Origin: Paenibacillus solanacearum
Lineage (GTDB): Bacteria; Bacillota; Bacilli; Paenibacillales; NBRC-103111
Assembly (NCBI RefSeq): GCF_910593845.1
Contig: NZ_CAJVAS010000024.1
Location: 1-64,000 of the forward strand
Length of the DNA stretch: 64,000 nt
Reading direction: 5' to 3'
The translations under genes and the position numbers were made by a program. Position 1 is the stretch's first letter; the number at the start of each line of letters is the position of its first letter. Positions 1 through 8,599 of this stretch are shown here, piece after piece. Below the pieces are notes generated by a model. It searched no databases. It was not told where the DNA came from and saw only the letters and a program-made list of their open reading frames with translations.

Positions 1-176
1 ATTCACTTTATGTTACGGCCTGACCGGTTGCTCGCCCCGTCTCTGACGGGTACTTTTGTCGATGCGCTTCTGCGCACAGATTTCTCCGTACGCAGGCATC
101 CTAGCTACACGGGGGCTTGGCTCCTCCCGTGACCGGACTTTCACCGGCTAGAAGATGCGTGCTTGGCTGGGCACGC
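1..176 (-). mobile_element. 5' end of a group II intron (class C-like), cut by window edge
   Basis: Read on the minus strand, the segment starts near 174-176 with GTGCCCAGCC and continues with the block GCCGGTGAAAGTCCGG, then GTAACATAAAGTGAAT close to the window edge. This order matches domain I of bacterial group II introns as I remember them, especially class C introns (start GUGYGCCC, then UCUA..GGUGA.AGUCC). The intron would run off the left edge, where its reverse transcriptase/maturase gene should lie. It sits directly behind a hairpin terminator, which is the usual target of class C introns. No RT can be seen here, so the assignment rests on the RNA part alone. Confidence 0.6.
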
Positions 177-183
177 TGAAATG

Positions 184-214
184 AAAAAAGGTTTTTGCCA
201 GCACCGGCAAAAAC
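184..214 (-). terminator. Rho-independent terminator behind the methyltransferase gene
   Basis: On the minus strand a perfect stem GTTTTTGCC / GGCAAAAAC is followed by a T run. It ends the unit 1544-331 and lies immediately before the intron-like sequence. Confidence 0.75.
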
Positions 215-330
215 CCCCAGAAAGTTCGTACAAAATGTTCCATTACAGCTCTTTATGCGACTGCCATTTGTTGCTGTCCGGCGGCCAACAGTTCATGCTT
301 GTGTTCCACGAGGAACAAGCTGATTGCCTG

Positions 331-1086
331 CTAAACCTCGCCCCAGAACACCTCGGTTTCATAGTCGAAAAACACTTGACCATCCTGCTGATTGCGATCA
401 AAGATGTGCCGCAATTCGCTGATCATCGGCTCATGCTTCGGATGCCCGGGCGGAGGGCTGTAGGAAGACGACAGCAGCCGCCCGCGCAATCCCTCAAAGT
501 CGAACGCTTGCTGCTGGGCGAATCGGGCCTCTTGCATCGTCCCCGGTTTGAAGAAAGCGGCCAAAATGTCCGGCGAAATGTTTTTATGGTTCACTTCTTT
601 ATAATCAGTGCCGAACGTGTGCAGCAGTTGGTCATACGACTCCCGAAACGGAGTGCCGTGCGTCAGCCGTGAATTCCACAGCAGGACGACCTTACCGCCA
701 GGCTGCAAGATCCGCGCGAACTCCGCTTGCGCGGCGCTTCTGTCGAACCAGTGGAACGCTTGCGCGCAGACGATGAACGATACGGATTGGTCCGGCAGTC
801 CCGTCGCCTCGGCCGCCCCCGCCACAGCGCGAAAGTTCGGGTCCCCTCCCAGCGCGTGCACCGCCGCTTCCCGCATCTCAAGGTTCGGCTCAACGGCAAT
901 CACGCGGCTTCCCCGCTCCAGCAGCAGTTTGGAGTAAATGCCCGTTCCCGCTCCGATATCGGCCACTTCCTTACCGCCCCGAAGTCCAACCTGATCGTAC
1001 AAATAATCGAGCGCTTCCTTCGGGTAGCTCGGGCGGTACTTCACATAGGAATCCACCCGGTCCGAAAATCGTTGTTTGTTGTTCAT
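331..1086 (-). CDS. Class I SAM-dependent methyltransferase
   Basis: The 251-residue product has the Rossmann methyltransferase fold of the UbiE/BioC-like group. The SAM-binding glycine loop is VADIGAGTGI at residues 41-50, followed by the acidic strand VIAVEPN near 63-69 and a motif rich in aromatic residues (AQAFHWFD) where substrate-side residues lie. The substrate cannot be read from the sequence; small-molecule methylation is the family expectation. The gene follows a VOC protein by 83 bases on the same strand, so the two are probably one operon that ends at the terminator at 184-214. Confidence 0.85.
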   Translation of the reverse strand: MNNKQRFSDRVDSYVKYRPSYPKEALDYLYDQVGLRGGKEVADIGAGTGIYSKLLLERGSRVIAVEPNLEMREAAVHALGGDPNFRAVAGAAEATGLPDQSVSFIVCAQAFHWFDRSAAQAEFARILQPGGKVVLLWNSRLTHGTPFRESYDQLLHTFGTDYKEVNHKNISPDILAAFFKPGTMQEARFAQQQAFDFEGLRGRLLSSSYSPPPGHPKHEPMISELRHIFDRNQQDGQVFFDYETEVFWGEV

Positions 1087-1169
1087 TCACGTCCACACTC
1101 CCTCAATAAATTAGGCGATTCGGTTGCAATCGGGCAGGAAGGCCTGCACCTGCTTTCAGACCGTGCGGG

Positions 1170-1544
1170 TTACAGCCATTCAAGAAACTCCAGCCGGTTC
1201 CCGAACGGATCGTTCAAATAAAACCGTTTCACTCCCTCGTCGGCCCGCGCATCGTCATCCGTTACTTCCAAGCCCTGTTCCAGCAAACGGCCGCGTAGCG
1301 CGTCGATATGGTGCACATGAAACGCCGGATGCGCCTTGGTCGCCGGGACAAAGCCATGCTGCACGCCGATATGCACTTGATGCGCGCCGCACCAAAACCA
1401 AACGCCTCCGCGGCTTCGCAGCGGTTCGGGCTTCGGTATTTCGCTCCAGCCCAAGACGCCGGTATAGAACGCTCTTGCCTCCGACTCGCACCCAACTGGC
1501 GCAGCCAATTGAACGTGGTCAAGGCCCGCATAGCGAAATGTCAT
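1170..1544 (-). CDS. VOC (glyoxalase/bleomycin resistance) family protein
   Basis: A single 124-residue VOC module. The opening strand LDHVQLAAP supplies the first metal histidine, and the closing part (YLNDPFGNRLEFLEW) the usual C-terminal glutamate. Family members bind a divalent metal and act as glyoxalases, dioxygenases or drug-binding proteins; which one applies is not visible. The ATG is preceded by AAAGGAGG at good spacing. It is the first gene of a likely two-gene operon with the methyltransferase downstream, and its promoter carries a repeated operator-like element (1563-1596). Confidence 0.8.
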   Translation of the reverse strand: MTFRYAGLDHVQLAAPVGCESEARAFYTGVLGWSEIPKPEPLRSRGGVWFWCGAHQVHIGVQHGFVPATKAHPAFHVHHIDALRGRLLEQGLEVTDDDARADEGVKRFYLNDPFGNRLEFLEWL

Positions 1545-1562
1545 ATCGACTCCTCCTTTGAT

Positions 1563-1596
1563 TTAGTTTCATTAGATGAAAATTAGTTTCATTATA
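1563..1596 (-). promoter_or_regulatory. Promoter with duplicated operator-like element
   Basis: TTAGTTTCATTA occurs at 1563-1574 and again at 1583-1594, exactly 20 bases apart (two helix turns). Between them TTTCAT-TAG-ATGAAA (1567-1581) is a perfect inverted repeat. A minus-strand -10 box TATAAT (1596-1591) overlaps the second copy, so a protein bound here would block the promoter of the VOC/methyltransferase unit. The regulator is unknown; none is encoded next door. Confidence 0.45.
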
Positions 1597-1752
1597 TAAA
1601 TCCATTTTACAGCAAGTTCCATACAATATCCAGCACAAATTACATTTCTTTTCTTCTGTACCTGAGCAGGTTTCGCTCTTCTTCTATTTCCATATTCAGA
1701 CTATAATGGAATAGAGGTTGTCTTTCGATTTTATAGCCGGGGGTGCGTCGCA

Positions 1753-3297
1753 ATGGCAAGGGCAAAAATCGCATTGTTTTTCGGGGCTGGCGCCGAGATC
1801 GGTTACGGGCTGCCCTCGGGAGGAACGTTTGCGCTGGATCTGTTCAGAACACCCGTGGAGGACGACAAAGCCGAGTTTCGAAAGCAGCTTGAACATATCA
1901 GCAATACTTCCCACTACGCTGCAAAATGGCTGCCGAACAACTATTTGAAAAAACGCATTCATGTGTTTGGAAAAGCGGACTTCGAGGGAATCGTTACATC
2001 GAGCTTGGAGTATCGACGCGAAGAAATGTTAACGTACCTGGAAAACTTTGATGAAAATGTACATAGGCTTTTAAAATATTGGTCGTTAGACGAAGAGGAA
2101 GTTAGAACGAAGTATAAAGAGGAAATGGGATTCGATATCGGCGATTTCTCCTACGGACAAGCGGTGAAGCTCAACAATCGATTGGCTGAGAACGTACGGC
2201 TGTTCGACTCTGATTTTTTCTCCGCTATGCTCAAATTATTGGAGACACAGGAAAGCAGGATGCTGCAGCGGATCCTTCGCGCCATTCTTGAATTGCTTAT
2301 CGGAGCTTGCGGGCAACGGCTCATTTCTACGCTGAATGAAGAACTGTTCGAGTCGGCCCCCGAGAAACTGTCGGTCTTTGACGATCTATCCGGCATATTC
2401 AATCTGGACTACCGGAACGTCGGGCAGACCGGCATGGAAATTGTGCTTGAGGAGAAACCGAACCCGGTCTCATCGCAAAGTACGCTTACGGACATCATGA
2501 TCGAATTGGGCCGAGTCCTTCTTGAAGATCTGTATTCGAGGGCGATGGATTATCAAGCCCTGATCGACAGTCACTTTCGCTACTTGTATAACCCCCGGGC
2601 CCACTGGGCCAAGTTCACCAAAATCAGTATCTTTCTTCATACGGTCAGAAGATATATCAGCACGCAGCACGGTATGGACGCGGACAAGCTGGCGTACGGT
2701 CCCGGCTATTATCACGATTTGGAGTCTCTATCGCAGCATGCTTCCATTACCGCGATCGGAACGACGAACTATAACAGCTACGTGGAGCAAGTCCTTGAAT
2801 CCCGCCCCATCCCACCTATCCCGGTTTACCATCTGAATGGCAGCGTGGACGAACGGTATGATCCGTACTGCAATAGTATATCGACTTCCAACCCGGATGA
2901 GCCCCTGACCGACGGCGGGCATCTGGTCGTTCCTTTTATATTTACCCAGAGCGGAGTGAAACCGTTAACTTCCGTCACGATGTCGCGAAAATATGTGGAG
3001 CTGTACGATAAGTTCCAACAGTCCGATCTGATCTGCATCATCGGCTATTCGTTCAGCGGCGATGACGGTCATATCAACGGGCTGTTCCGGGCTTTGGCCG
3101 CGGAAGGAAAGCGGCTCGTTATTTTTCACTTCGGCAGCGGCAATGAATTATTGTTGAAAAGGGAATATCAGGCCAAGCTCAGGCTATCCCGCCCCGATCA
3201 TCTGGATGTATTCCTTATTAACGAGCACCGGACAACACAAGAGATATGGTGGTGGGAACGCGCCCTTCAGGAAAGCCTATTGCTGCCTGTAACCTGA
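1753..3297 (+). CDS. Stand-alone SIR2-domain protein (predicted NADase, candidate defence protein)
   Basis: The 514-residue protein opens with a nucleotide-binding loop of SIR2 type (LFFGAGAEIGYGLPSGG, residues 8-24) and, after about 300 residues of mostly helical sequence without a recognised domain, has the other SIR2 landmarks: TTNYN at 337-341 (catalytic Asn position N339), YHLNGS at 359-364 (catalytic His H360), and GYSFSGDDGHIN near 430-445. Proteins of the SIR2-like family in bacteria are often NAD-degrading effectors of anti-phage systems; deacetylase function is unlikely because no zinc Cys motif is seen. The gene stands alone, has its own terminator at 3364-3397, and no helicase, Argonaute or TIR partner is nearby. 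The start has only a weak G-rich ribosome site. Confidence 0.7.
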   Translation: MARAKIALFFGAGAEIGYGLPSGGTFALDLFRTPVEDDKAEFRKQLEHISNTSHYAAKWLPNNYLKKRIHVFGKADFEGIVTSSLEYRREEMLTYLENFDENVHRLLKYWSLDEEEVRTKYKEEMGFDIGDFSYGQAVKLNNRLAENVRLFDSDFFSAMLKLLETQESRMLQRILRAILELLIGACGQRLISTLNEELFESAPEKLSVFDDLSGIFNLDYRNVGQTGMEIVLEEKPNPVSSQSTLTDIMIELGRVLLEDLYSRAMDYQALIDSHFRYLYNPRAHWAKFTKISIFLHTVRRYISTQHGMDADKLAYGPGYYHDLESLSQHASITAIGTTNYNSYVEQVLESRPIPPIPVYHLNGSVDERYDPYCNSISTSNPDEPLTDGGHLVVPFIFTQSGVKPLTSVTMSRKYVELYDKFQQSDLICIIGYSFSGDDGHINGLFRALAAEGKRLVIFHFGSGNELLLKREYQAKLRLSRPDHLDVFLINEHRTTQEIWWWERALQESLLLPVT

Positions 3298-3363
3298 CGA
3301 AAACTCGCCGATAAAACACACCGGAAGAGTAACGAAGCACCTATAGCATACGTACCCTTACGA

Positions 3364-3397
3364 AGACCAGACCGGCACGAAACCGGTCTGGTTTTTT
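3364..3397 (+). terminator. Rho-independent terminator
   Basis: ACCAGACCGG and CCGGTCTGGT form a 10-bp stem with a short loop, followed by TTTTTT. It closes the SIR2 gene. Confidence 0.85.
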
Positions 3398-3485
3398 CGT
3401 ATGGGCATGCCTGCAGCTGATGCGCCGCTACGCTGCCCCTGCACTGCCGCGCATTGTTCCGCATCCCGCTCCTTCCGCCAGCGCT

Positions 3486-4253
3486 CTAATTTCCGGACAG
3501 CGTGGATCCGGTCTCAAGGAATGTTTTCATCCCGGAAAGGACGATCGGCAGCCCGTTTTCAAGAATTTTCGCGGTGTGGGCCGCCTCTTCGAATTCGTCA
3601 TGCACGACCGTGACGAGCGTCACACCGGGCAATTCGCCATGCGCCGCAATCTCCCACGTCATTCTTGACGGAGCTTCTCCGGCTGCGTCCGGGAATGCAA
3701 GGAACTTCCAGCTCATGGCTAGCTGATGCGGGGGATCGCAAACGAGAATGACGCCTTCGGCTTTTTTCTCCCCTTGCTGATCCCATAATTCGAGCGGAGA
3801 TCCGATTTCCCAGTCGGAGCGAATCGAACAGTGAAACCAGAACTTCGATGTTTGGGCCGGGTCCGTAATCGCCTGCCATACTTGTTCGGGCGTCGCTTTA
3901 ATGGCGATGCGGTTGACATGCCGAGGTTTGTTATCCATAGGGATTCCACGCTCCAATTCATTTTTAAGTGATATTAGCTCCATCGCCCAAGGTTCGGCGT
4001 ACTTGCTTACCCATCGGTCGTATATTTGACGGATCGGCACGGCGTTCAAATAATGCAGCTTTTCCCTGCCGACTTTTCGGGTCGTGATCAGCCCGGCCTC
4101 CTCAAGTATATTCAGATGCTTCATCACGCCGAATCTCGACATTTGCAGCGGCGCGCAAAGCTCGTTTAGCGTCTGCCCGTCCGAGGCATGGAGCAGATCC
4201 AATAGCGTGCGGCGGCTGGGATCAGCCAATGCTTTGAAGATTTCATTTTCCAA
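3486..4253 (-). CDS. ArsR-type regulator fused to an SRPBCC (AHSA1-like) domain
   Basis: I start the gene at the TTG at 4253, giving 255 residues, because AAGGAGGT lies 7 bases before it and the ArsR domain begins right there (ENEIFKALADPSRR). Residues 1-90 form a winged helix (LNELCAPLQMSRFGVMKHLN as recognition region). Residues 105-250 form an SRPBCC/AHSA1 barrel (KATPEQVWQAITDP, then TKFWF-like pocket strands). The two modules are often separate neighbouring genes in Firmicutes; here they are one polypeptide, suggesting that the barrel senses a hydrophobic ligand and steers the DNA-binding part. Two inverted repeats flank its promoter (4309-4351), consistent with self-control. Confidence 0.8.
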   Translation of the reverse strand: MENEIFKALADPSRRTLLDLLHASDGQTLNELCAPLQMSRFGVMKHLNILEEAGLITTRKVGREKLHYLNAVPIRQIYDRWVSKYAEPWAMELISLKNELERGIPMDNKPRHVNRIAIKATPEQVWQAITDPAQTSKFWFHCSIRSDWEIGSPLELWDQQGEKKAEGVILVCDPPHQLAMSWKFLAFPDAAGEAPSRMTWEIAAHGELPGVTLVTVVHDEFEEAAHTAKILENGLPIVLSGMKTFLETGSTLSGN

Positions 4254-4308
4254 TCGGCACACCTCCTTCTTGACGGCATATGAAAAAAACCGCACTTCTC
4301 CTTGACAC

Positions 4309-4351
4309 GTTACTAATTGGTAACATATTATAAAGGTGACGTTATAGTCAC
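4309..4351 (-). promoter_or_regulatory. Promoter with two inverted repeats upstream of the ArsR-SRPBCC gene
   Basis: A minus-strand -10 box TATAAT lies at 4332-4327. Downstream of it GTTAC-N6-GTAAC (4309-4324) and upstream GTGAC-N6-GTCAC (4336-4351) are both perfect inverted repeats with the same spacing. They could be two sites for the encoded ArsR-type protein, and might also reach the divergent flavin reductase gene. Confidence 0.5.
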
Positions 4352-4444
4352 ATGTTATCATAAAAAGGTTTGTTTGTCAGCCGGCGACAACCAGACCGCG
4401 ACCATGCAGAACCCATCCCACTTCACAATGAAAGGTGATTCGAT

Positions 4445-5008
4445 ATGAACATTACATTGATCGCAGGAAGCAACCGCCTGGGGGCGGCGAGCACTTCCCT
4501 GCTTCGCTATATGGAGACGCTGTTGAACGACCGTCAGGTGACGGTCGCGCTGATTGATTTGCGGGAGCTGCCGCTGCCGCTCTTTTCCCCGGATATGCCG
4601 GAGCTTCCGCCCGATGTCCACCGTTTGCTAGAAGCCGTAACGCTGGCCGACGGTTTGGTCATCGCAACCCCGGAATACCACGGATCGATTTCAGGTGTGT
4701 TGAAAAATGCGTTGGATTACATGAATGCCGGTCACGTTGCGGGCAAACCGGTACTGTCGGTCAGCTCCGCAGGCGGCCCTCTGGGGGTCAGCTCGCTGCT
4801 GCAGCTGCAGAGCATTGTGCGCAACTTGCACGGAGTGAACTGCCCGGAGTGGATGTCCATCGGAATGGGGTCCGGCCGCTTTGACGCAGAGGGTTGTCCT
4901 ATAGATGAAGGCATACGCAGCAGGGCTGAAAGCGCGGTCGAGCAGTTGTTGAACCTGACCCGCCTATTGATGGCATCCAAAGCAACCAAAGCAGCTTTTA
5001 CGGCCTAA
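4445..5008 (+). CDS. NADPH-dependent FMN reductase family protein
   Basis: The 187-residue flavodoxin-like protein has the FMN phosphate loop GSNRLGAAS (8-16) and the isoalloxazine-binding segment TPEYHGSISGVLKNALDY (near 78-95), both hallmarks of the NADPH:FMN reductase/azoreductase group. It is expected to be a cytoplasmic homodimer reducing FMN, quinones or azo compounds. AAAGGTG precedes the ATG. It is divergent from the ArsR-SRPBCC regulator, so the regulator may control it. Confidence 0.85.
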   Translation: MNITLIAGSNRLGAASTSLLRYMETLLNDRQVTVALIDLRELPLPLFSPDMPELPPDVHRLLEAVTLADGLVIATPEYHGSISGVLKNALDYMNAGHVAGKPVLSVSSAGGPLGVSSLLQLQSIVRNLHGVNCPEWMSIGMGSGRFDAEGCPIDEGIRSRAESAVEQLLNLTRLLMASKATKAAFTA

Positions 5009-5055
5009 CGTTGACACATGACCCTGTGGCGTCAAATCCGGGGAGAATAACGCCC

Positions 5056-5104
5056 GCAAGCCTGCATCGATCAACGCATCGGCGCAGGCTTGCTTGCCGT
5101 CTTC
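5056..5104 (+). terminator. Probable terminator behind the flavin reductase
   Basis: GCAAGCCTGC (5056-5065) and GCAGGCTTGC (5084-5093) form a perfect 10-bp stem around an 18-base loop; the T content after it is low, so termination strength is uncertain. Confidence 0.5.
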
Positions 5105-5207
5105 TAGCCGGAGCGATCCGCCCGGATGCCCCCCCTTTCCCTTCCTTCATCATTAACAATCTTTATAATTTCCATATATAAATTGGAATAAAGGAATAAC
5201 GCGATAT

Positions 5208-8200
5208 TTGTCGAAATGTCCTTGTATGATGACAACGACAAATCGAAGCCTCTTGAAATATATAGCGGTCATGCTCGCCTTTCTCAGCCTGCTCCTCGGT
5301 CTGCGCTGGGCTTGGTTCGATATGTTCGCCGCGGCCGACCATCCCCGAGCTGTCCGCGGCGTGCTCGACCTGCGCGGCTGGGATTTGCAGAAATCCCCCT
5401 CCATCCACCTGGATGGCGAGTGGGACTTCTCTCCGGGCAAGCTCCTCTCCTACCCGGACATCGCATCGGCGGAAGCCGCCTTCCGCCCTATACAAGTACC
5501 GGGAAACTGGAGCGGCGCGCTTCCGGAAGACCCGGGCTCCCCGATCGGCTTCGGGACCTACCGGCTGCGCATTTTGATCGACCCGCTCGAACAGCCGGTC
5601 TCCTTATGGCTTCAAAATATAGAAGCCGCCTCTCGTGTTGAAATCAACGGAATGTCCGAAGGGGAGATCGGAAGACCCGCCGGAACGGCAAGCGAGTACA
5701 CCCCCATGAAGATGTCCTTCACATCAACCTACACCGTGAAGGGGCAAGAAACGCTCGAAGTGCTCATCCAAGCCGCGAACTTCGACAACCCGTACCAAGG
5801 CGGTATATTACGCTCCATCCGGTTCGGCTCCCAGGCGTCGATCGATTACGTGCGCTGGTACTCCATCGGATTTCAGCTGGTGACGTTTATTCTCTTGCTG
5901 CTGCACGGCTTGTACGCCTGCATCCTATACTTGTTCAATCGTCATGAGAAAGCGCTGCTCATCGTCAGTCTGCTGACGCTCACTACCGGCATTGCGGTCA
6001 TGGCCGGCTATGACAACCTGCTCTTGCTGTGGCTGCCGATCAACTATGCATGGGGGCTCAAGATCAGGCTGCTGGCACTCCTATGGCATTCCTATTTCAT
6101 TCTGCTGCTCTTCCGTAAATTTGCGGCGCCGCCCGCCAATCACCGTTGGTTTCAATTATTCACCGCGATGAGCGTCGCGTTCTCCGTAGGGCTGACGGCC
6201 GCAAGCGCGGCCGCGGTGCACGGCATTGTTGAATACGGCCTGTTCTCCCTGTTTTATTTGGTCCCTTTCGTCTGGTTCGTTTATACCGCTGGAACGATGA
6301 TATTCGGACGGCAGACCGACGCGGACAACATCTTCTTGCTGTTATCGGCGATAGGCATTATATCGAGCTTGCTATGGAGCTTGTGGAACTCGCATCTGAC
6401 GGCGACACTGATCTACTACCCCGTGGACATCATGGCCGCCATTATCGGCTTCGCGGCATACTGGTTCAAGAAATATTTCCGGCAAGCCAGGGAAAACGCC
6501 CAGCTGACGGAGCAGCTGAAGAGAACCGACAAGCTGAAGGATCAATTTCTCGCCAATACGTCGCACGAGCTTCGAACGCCGCTGCACGGCATGATGAACA
6601 TTGCGGAAACCGTTATGACCCGCGAGAAGGACAGATTGCATGAGCGCAGCCACAAAGACATGGAGCTGCTCATTACGATCAGCAGGCGCATGTCGCATAT
6701 GCTCGGCGATCTGCTTGACGTGGCGCGGCTTCAAGAGCACCGCATCGTACTGCGGCAGGAGCCTGTGCATATACAGTCGGTCGCTCCAGGTGTGATCGGC
6801 ATGCTCGAGTATATGGCGCAAGGCAAGCGGATCGAGCTGCGTATGGATATTGCGGAATCGATGCCCCCGGTGCTGGCCGACGAAAAGAGGCTCGTGCAAA
6901 TTTTGTACAACCTGCTGCATAACGCACTCAAATATACGGACGAAGGATCGATCTCCGTATTCGCCGAATGGAGCGATGACGAAGCCTTTATCCATGTTGC
7001 GGATACCGGGGTCGGCATGGACGAAAGCACGCAGTCGCGCGTGTTTCTCCGTTACGAACAGGGCGCGTACGGCATGAGCAACGGACGAGGCATCGGACTG
7101 GGCCTTAGCATTTGCAAGCAGCGGGTAGAGCTGCACGGCGGCACGCTGACCGTTCGCTCGGCACCAGGCCAAGGCTCCGTATTCCGTTTCGGCCTGCCAC
7201 TCGCCGGCGCATCCAAGCCGGCCGTCGTCCCGCCGTCCCCCGGCCTTGCGGAAGACCGCCCGCCTCCCCATGCCGCAGATGCCTGCCCGGAAGATGCGCT
7301 TGCGAATGCGGCAATGCATGAATGGGCGGCCACCGTCGCGGTCCCGCCGCTGCTGCTGGACGCGAAGCTGAATATTCTCGCCGTGGACGACGACCCGGTC
7401 AACCTGAATGTACTTGTCGGCATCCTTTCTTCCGAGCCGTACACCATCACCACGGCGAACTCCGCCCGCGATGCGCTCGACTTGCTCGGCACGGGCCAAT
7501 GGGATCTGCTGATCGCCGACGTCATGATGCCGCACATGTCGGGCTACGAGCTGACCCGCCGCGTCCGCGAGCACTATTCTTTGTCCGAGCTCCCAGTGCT
7601 GCTGCTGACGGCGCGAAGCCAGCCCGCCGACATTTATACTGGATTCCAGTCCGGGGCGAGCGATTACGTAACCAAGCCGGTCGACGCAGTAGAATTGAAA
7701 TACCGCATTCGCGCGCTGATCGGACTGAAGCAATCGATCAATGAAAGATTGCGCATGGAAGCCGCTTACTTGCAGGCGCAAATCCATCCCCATTTTTTGT
7801 TCAACACGCTGAATTCCATTATGGCGCTCAGCATAGCCGATCCGGACAAAATGCGGAAGCTCGCCGATGCGTTTGCGTCGTTTTTGCGGATCAGCTTCGA
7901 TTTCCTCAATACCGGGCAGTTGGTGGAGCTGACGCATGAATTGAAGCTTGCCGAAGCCTACTTATATATCGAAAAGGCGCGTTTCGAGGACAGACTAACG
8001 GTCGTATGGGATGTTGAGCCCGGCATTCACCTTCGTCTCCCTCCGCTCTCCATTCAGCCGCTCATCGAGAATGCCGTAAAGCACGGCCTCTTGAGCCAAA
8101 ATAAAGGCGGGACGGTGCATATCCGGATTGCCGGGGAGAAGGGCTTTACCCGGATCGAGGTCAAAGATAACGGCAAAGGCATCGAACCGGATAAAATCGC

Positions 8201-8378
8201 GCAGCTGCTCACTCCGACGTTCCGTGGAAAGCGCGGGATCGGCCTTGCCAATACGAATCGTCGATTGATCCAGCTCTATGGCCAAGGCTTGTCGATTGTC
8301 AGCAAACCGAATGATGGGACGGTCGTATCGTTCGTTATACCGGATGATACGGTGGCTCCAGCGGCTCCGCAGGATTGA
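5208..8378 (+). CDS. Large hybrid sensor kinase: 7TMR-DISM, HisKA-HATPase, receiver, LytS-type kinase
   Basis: The 1056-residue protein starts at a TTG (AAGGAATAA at proper distance; an ATG 18 bases later is an alternative). Order of parts: N-terminal membrane segment (12-32), an extracellular jelly-roll region (DGEWDFSPG, VPGNWSG, GTYRLRI), about seven membrane segments, HisKA with phospho-acceptor H453 (NTSHELRTPL), HATPase (GRGIGLGLSI), receiver domain with D771 (LLIADVMMPHMSG), then a second kinase module of the LytS type with H860 (QIHPHFLFN) and its own ATPase (IQPLIENAVKHG). Such proteins sense extracellular, perhaps sugar-like ligands. No response regulator is adjacent; a GGDEF-EAL gene follows after 221 bases. 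The protein at 43028-46093 has the same architecture. Confidence 0.9.
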   Translation: MSKCPCMMTTTNRSLLKYIAVMLAFLSLLLGLRWAWFDMFAAADHPRAVRGVLDLRGWDLQKSPSIHLDGEWDFSPGKLLSYPDIASAEAAFRPIQVPGNWSGALPEDPGSPIGFGTYRLRILIDPLEQPVSLWLQNIEAASRVEINGMSEGEIGRPAGTASEYTPMKMSFTSTYTVKGQETLEVLIQAANFDNPYQGGILRSIRFGSQASIDYVRWYSIGFQLVTFILLLLHGLYACILYLFNRHEKALLIVSLLTLTTGIAVMAGYDNLLLLWLPINYAWGLKIRLLALLWHSYFILLLFRKFAAPPANHRWFQLFTAMSVAFSVGLTAASAAAVHGIVEYGLFSLFYLVPFVWFVYTAGTMIFGRQTDADNIFLLLSAIGIISSLLWSLWNSHLTATLIYYPVDIMAAIIGFAAYWFKKYFRQARENAQLTEQLKRTDKLKDQFLANTSHELRTPLHGMMNIAETVMTREKDRLHERSHKDMELLITISRRMSHMLGDLLDVARLQEHRIVLRQEPVHIQSVAPGVIGMLEYMAQGKRIELRMDIAESMPPVLADEKRLVQILYNLLHNALKYTDEGSISVFAEWSDDEAFIHVADTGVGMDESTQSRVFLRYEQGAYGMSNGRGIGLGLSICKQRVELHGGTLTVRSAPGQGSVFRFGLPLAGASKPAVVPPSPGLAEDRPPPHAADACPEDALANAAMHEWAATVAVPPLLLDAKLNILAVDDDPVNLNVLVGILSSEPYTITTANSARDALDLLGTGQWDLLIADVMMPHMSGYELTRRVREHYSLSELPVLLLTARSQPADIYTGFQSGASDYVTKPVDAVELKYRIRALIGLKQSINERLRMEAAYLQAQIHPHFLFNTLNSIMALSIADPDKMRKLADAFASFLRISFDFLNTGQLVELTHELKLAEAYLYIEKARFEDRLTVVWDVEPGIHLRLPPLSIQPLIENAVKHGLLSQNKGGTVHIRIAGEKGFTRIEVKDNGKGIEPDKIAQLLTPTFRGKRGIGLANTNRRLIQLYGQGLSIVSKPNDGTVVSFVIPDDTVAPAAPQD

Positions 8379-8599
8379 AGCCGGCTGAGATTCGACCGAT
8401 CGCCGCGCTGCGCTGCACCGATGCGGCAGCGGGGATACATGCGGGCTGACCGCGCTATGCGTCGACACAGCCCGCTGATGCAGACACGCTTGTGCGCGGT
8501 ACGCCACCTGGCTGCTGCTTTCCGCACCTGCAATGAGCAAAAGCCCACCGCTTCGTTAAACCAACAAGACTCACTACCGTGCAAGGAGAGAACCCGAAG

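Noticed and set aside
6372..7937. 521-codon minus-strand reading frame inside the first hybrid kinase gene
   Set aside because: It is the antisense frame of a clearly conserved kinase gene; composition (Arg/Gln/His-rich) is that of a shadow frame and no family motif appears.
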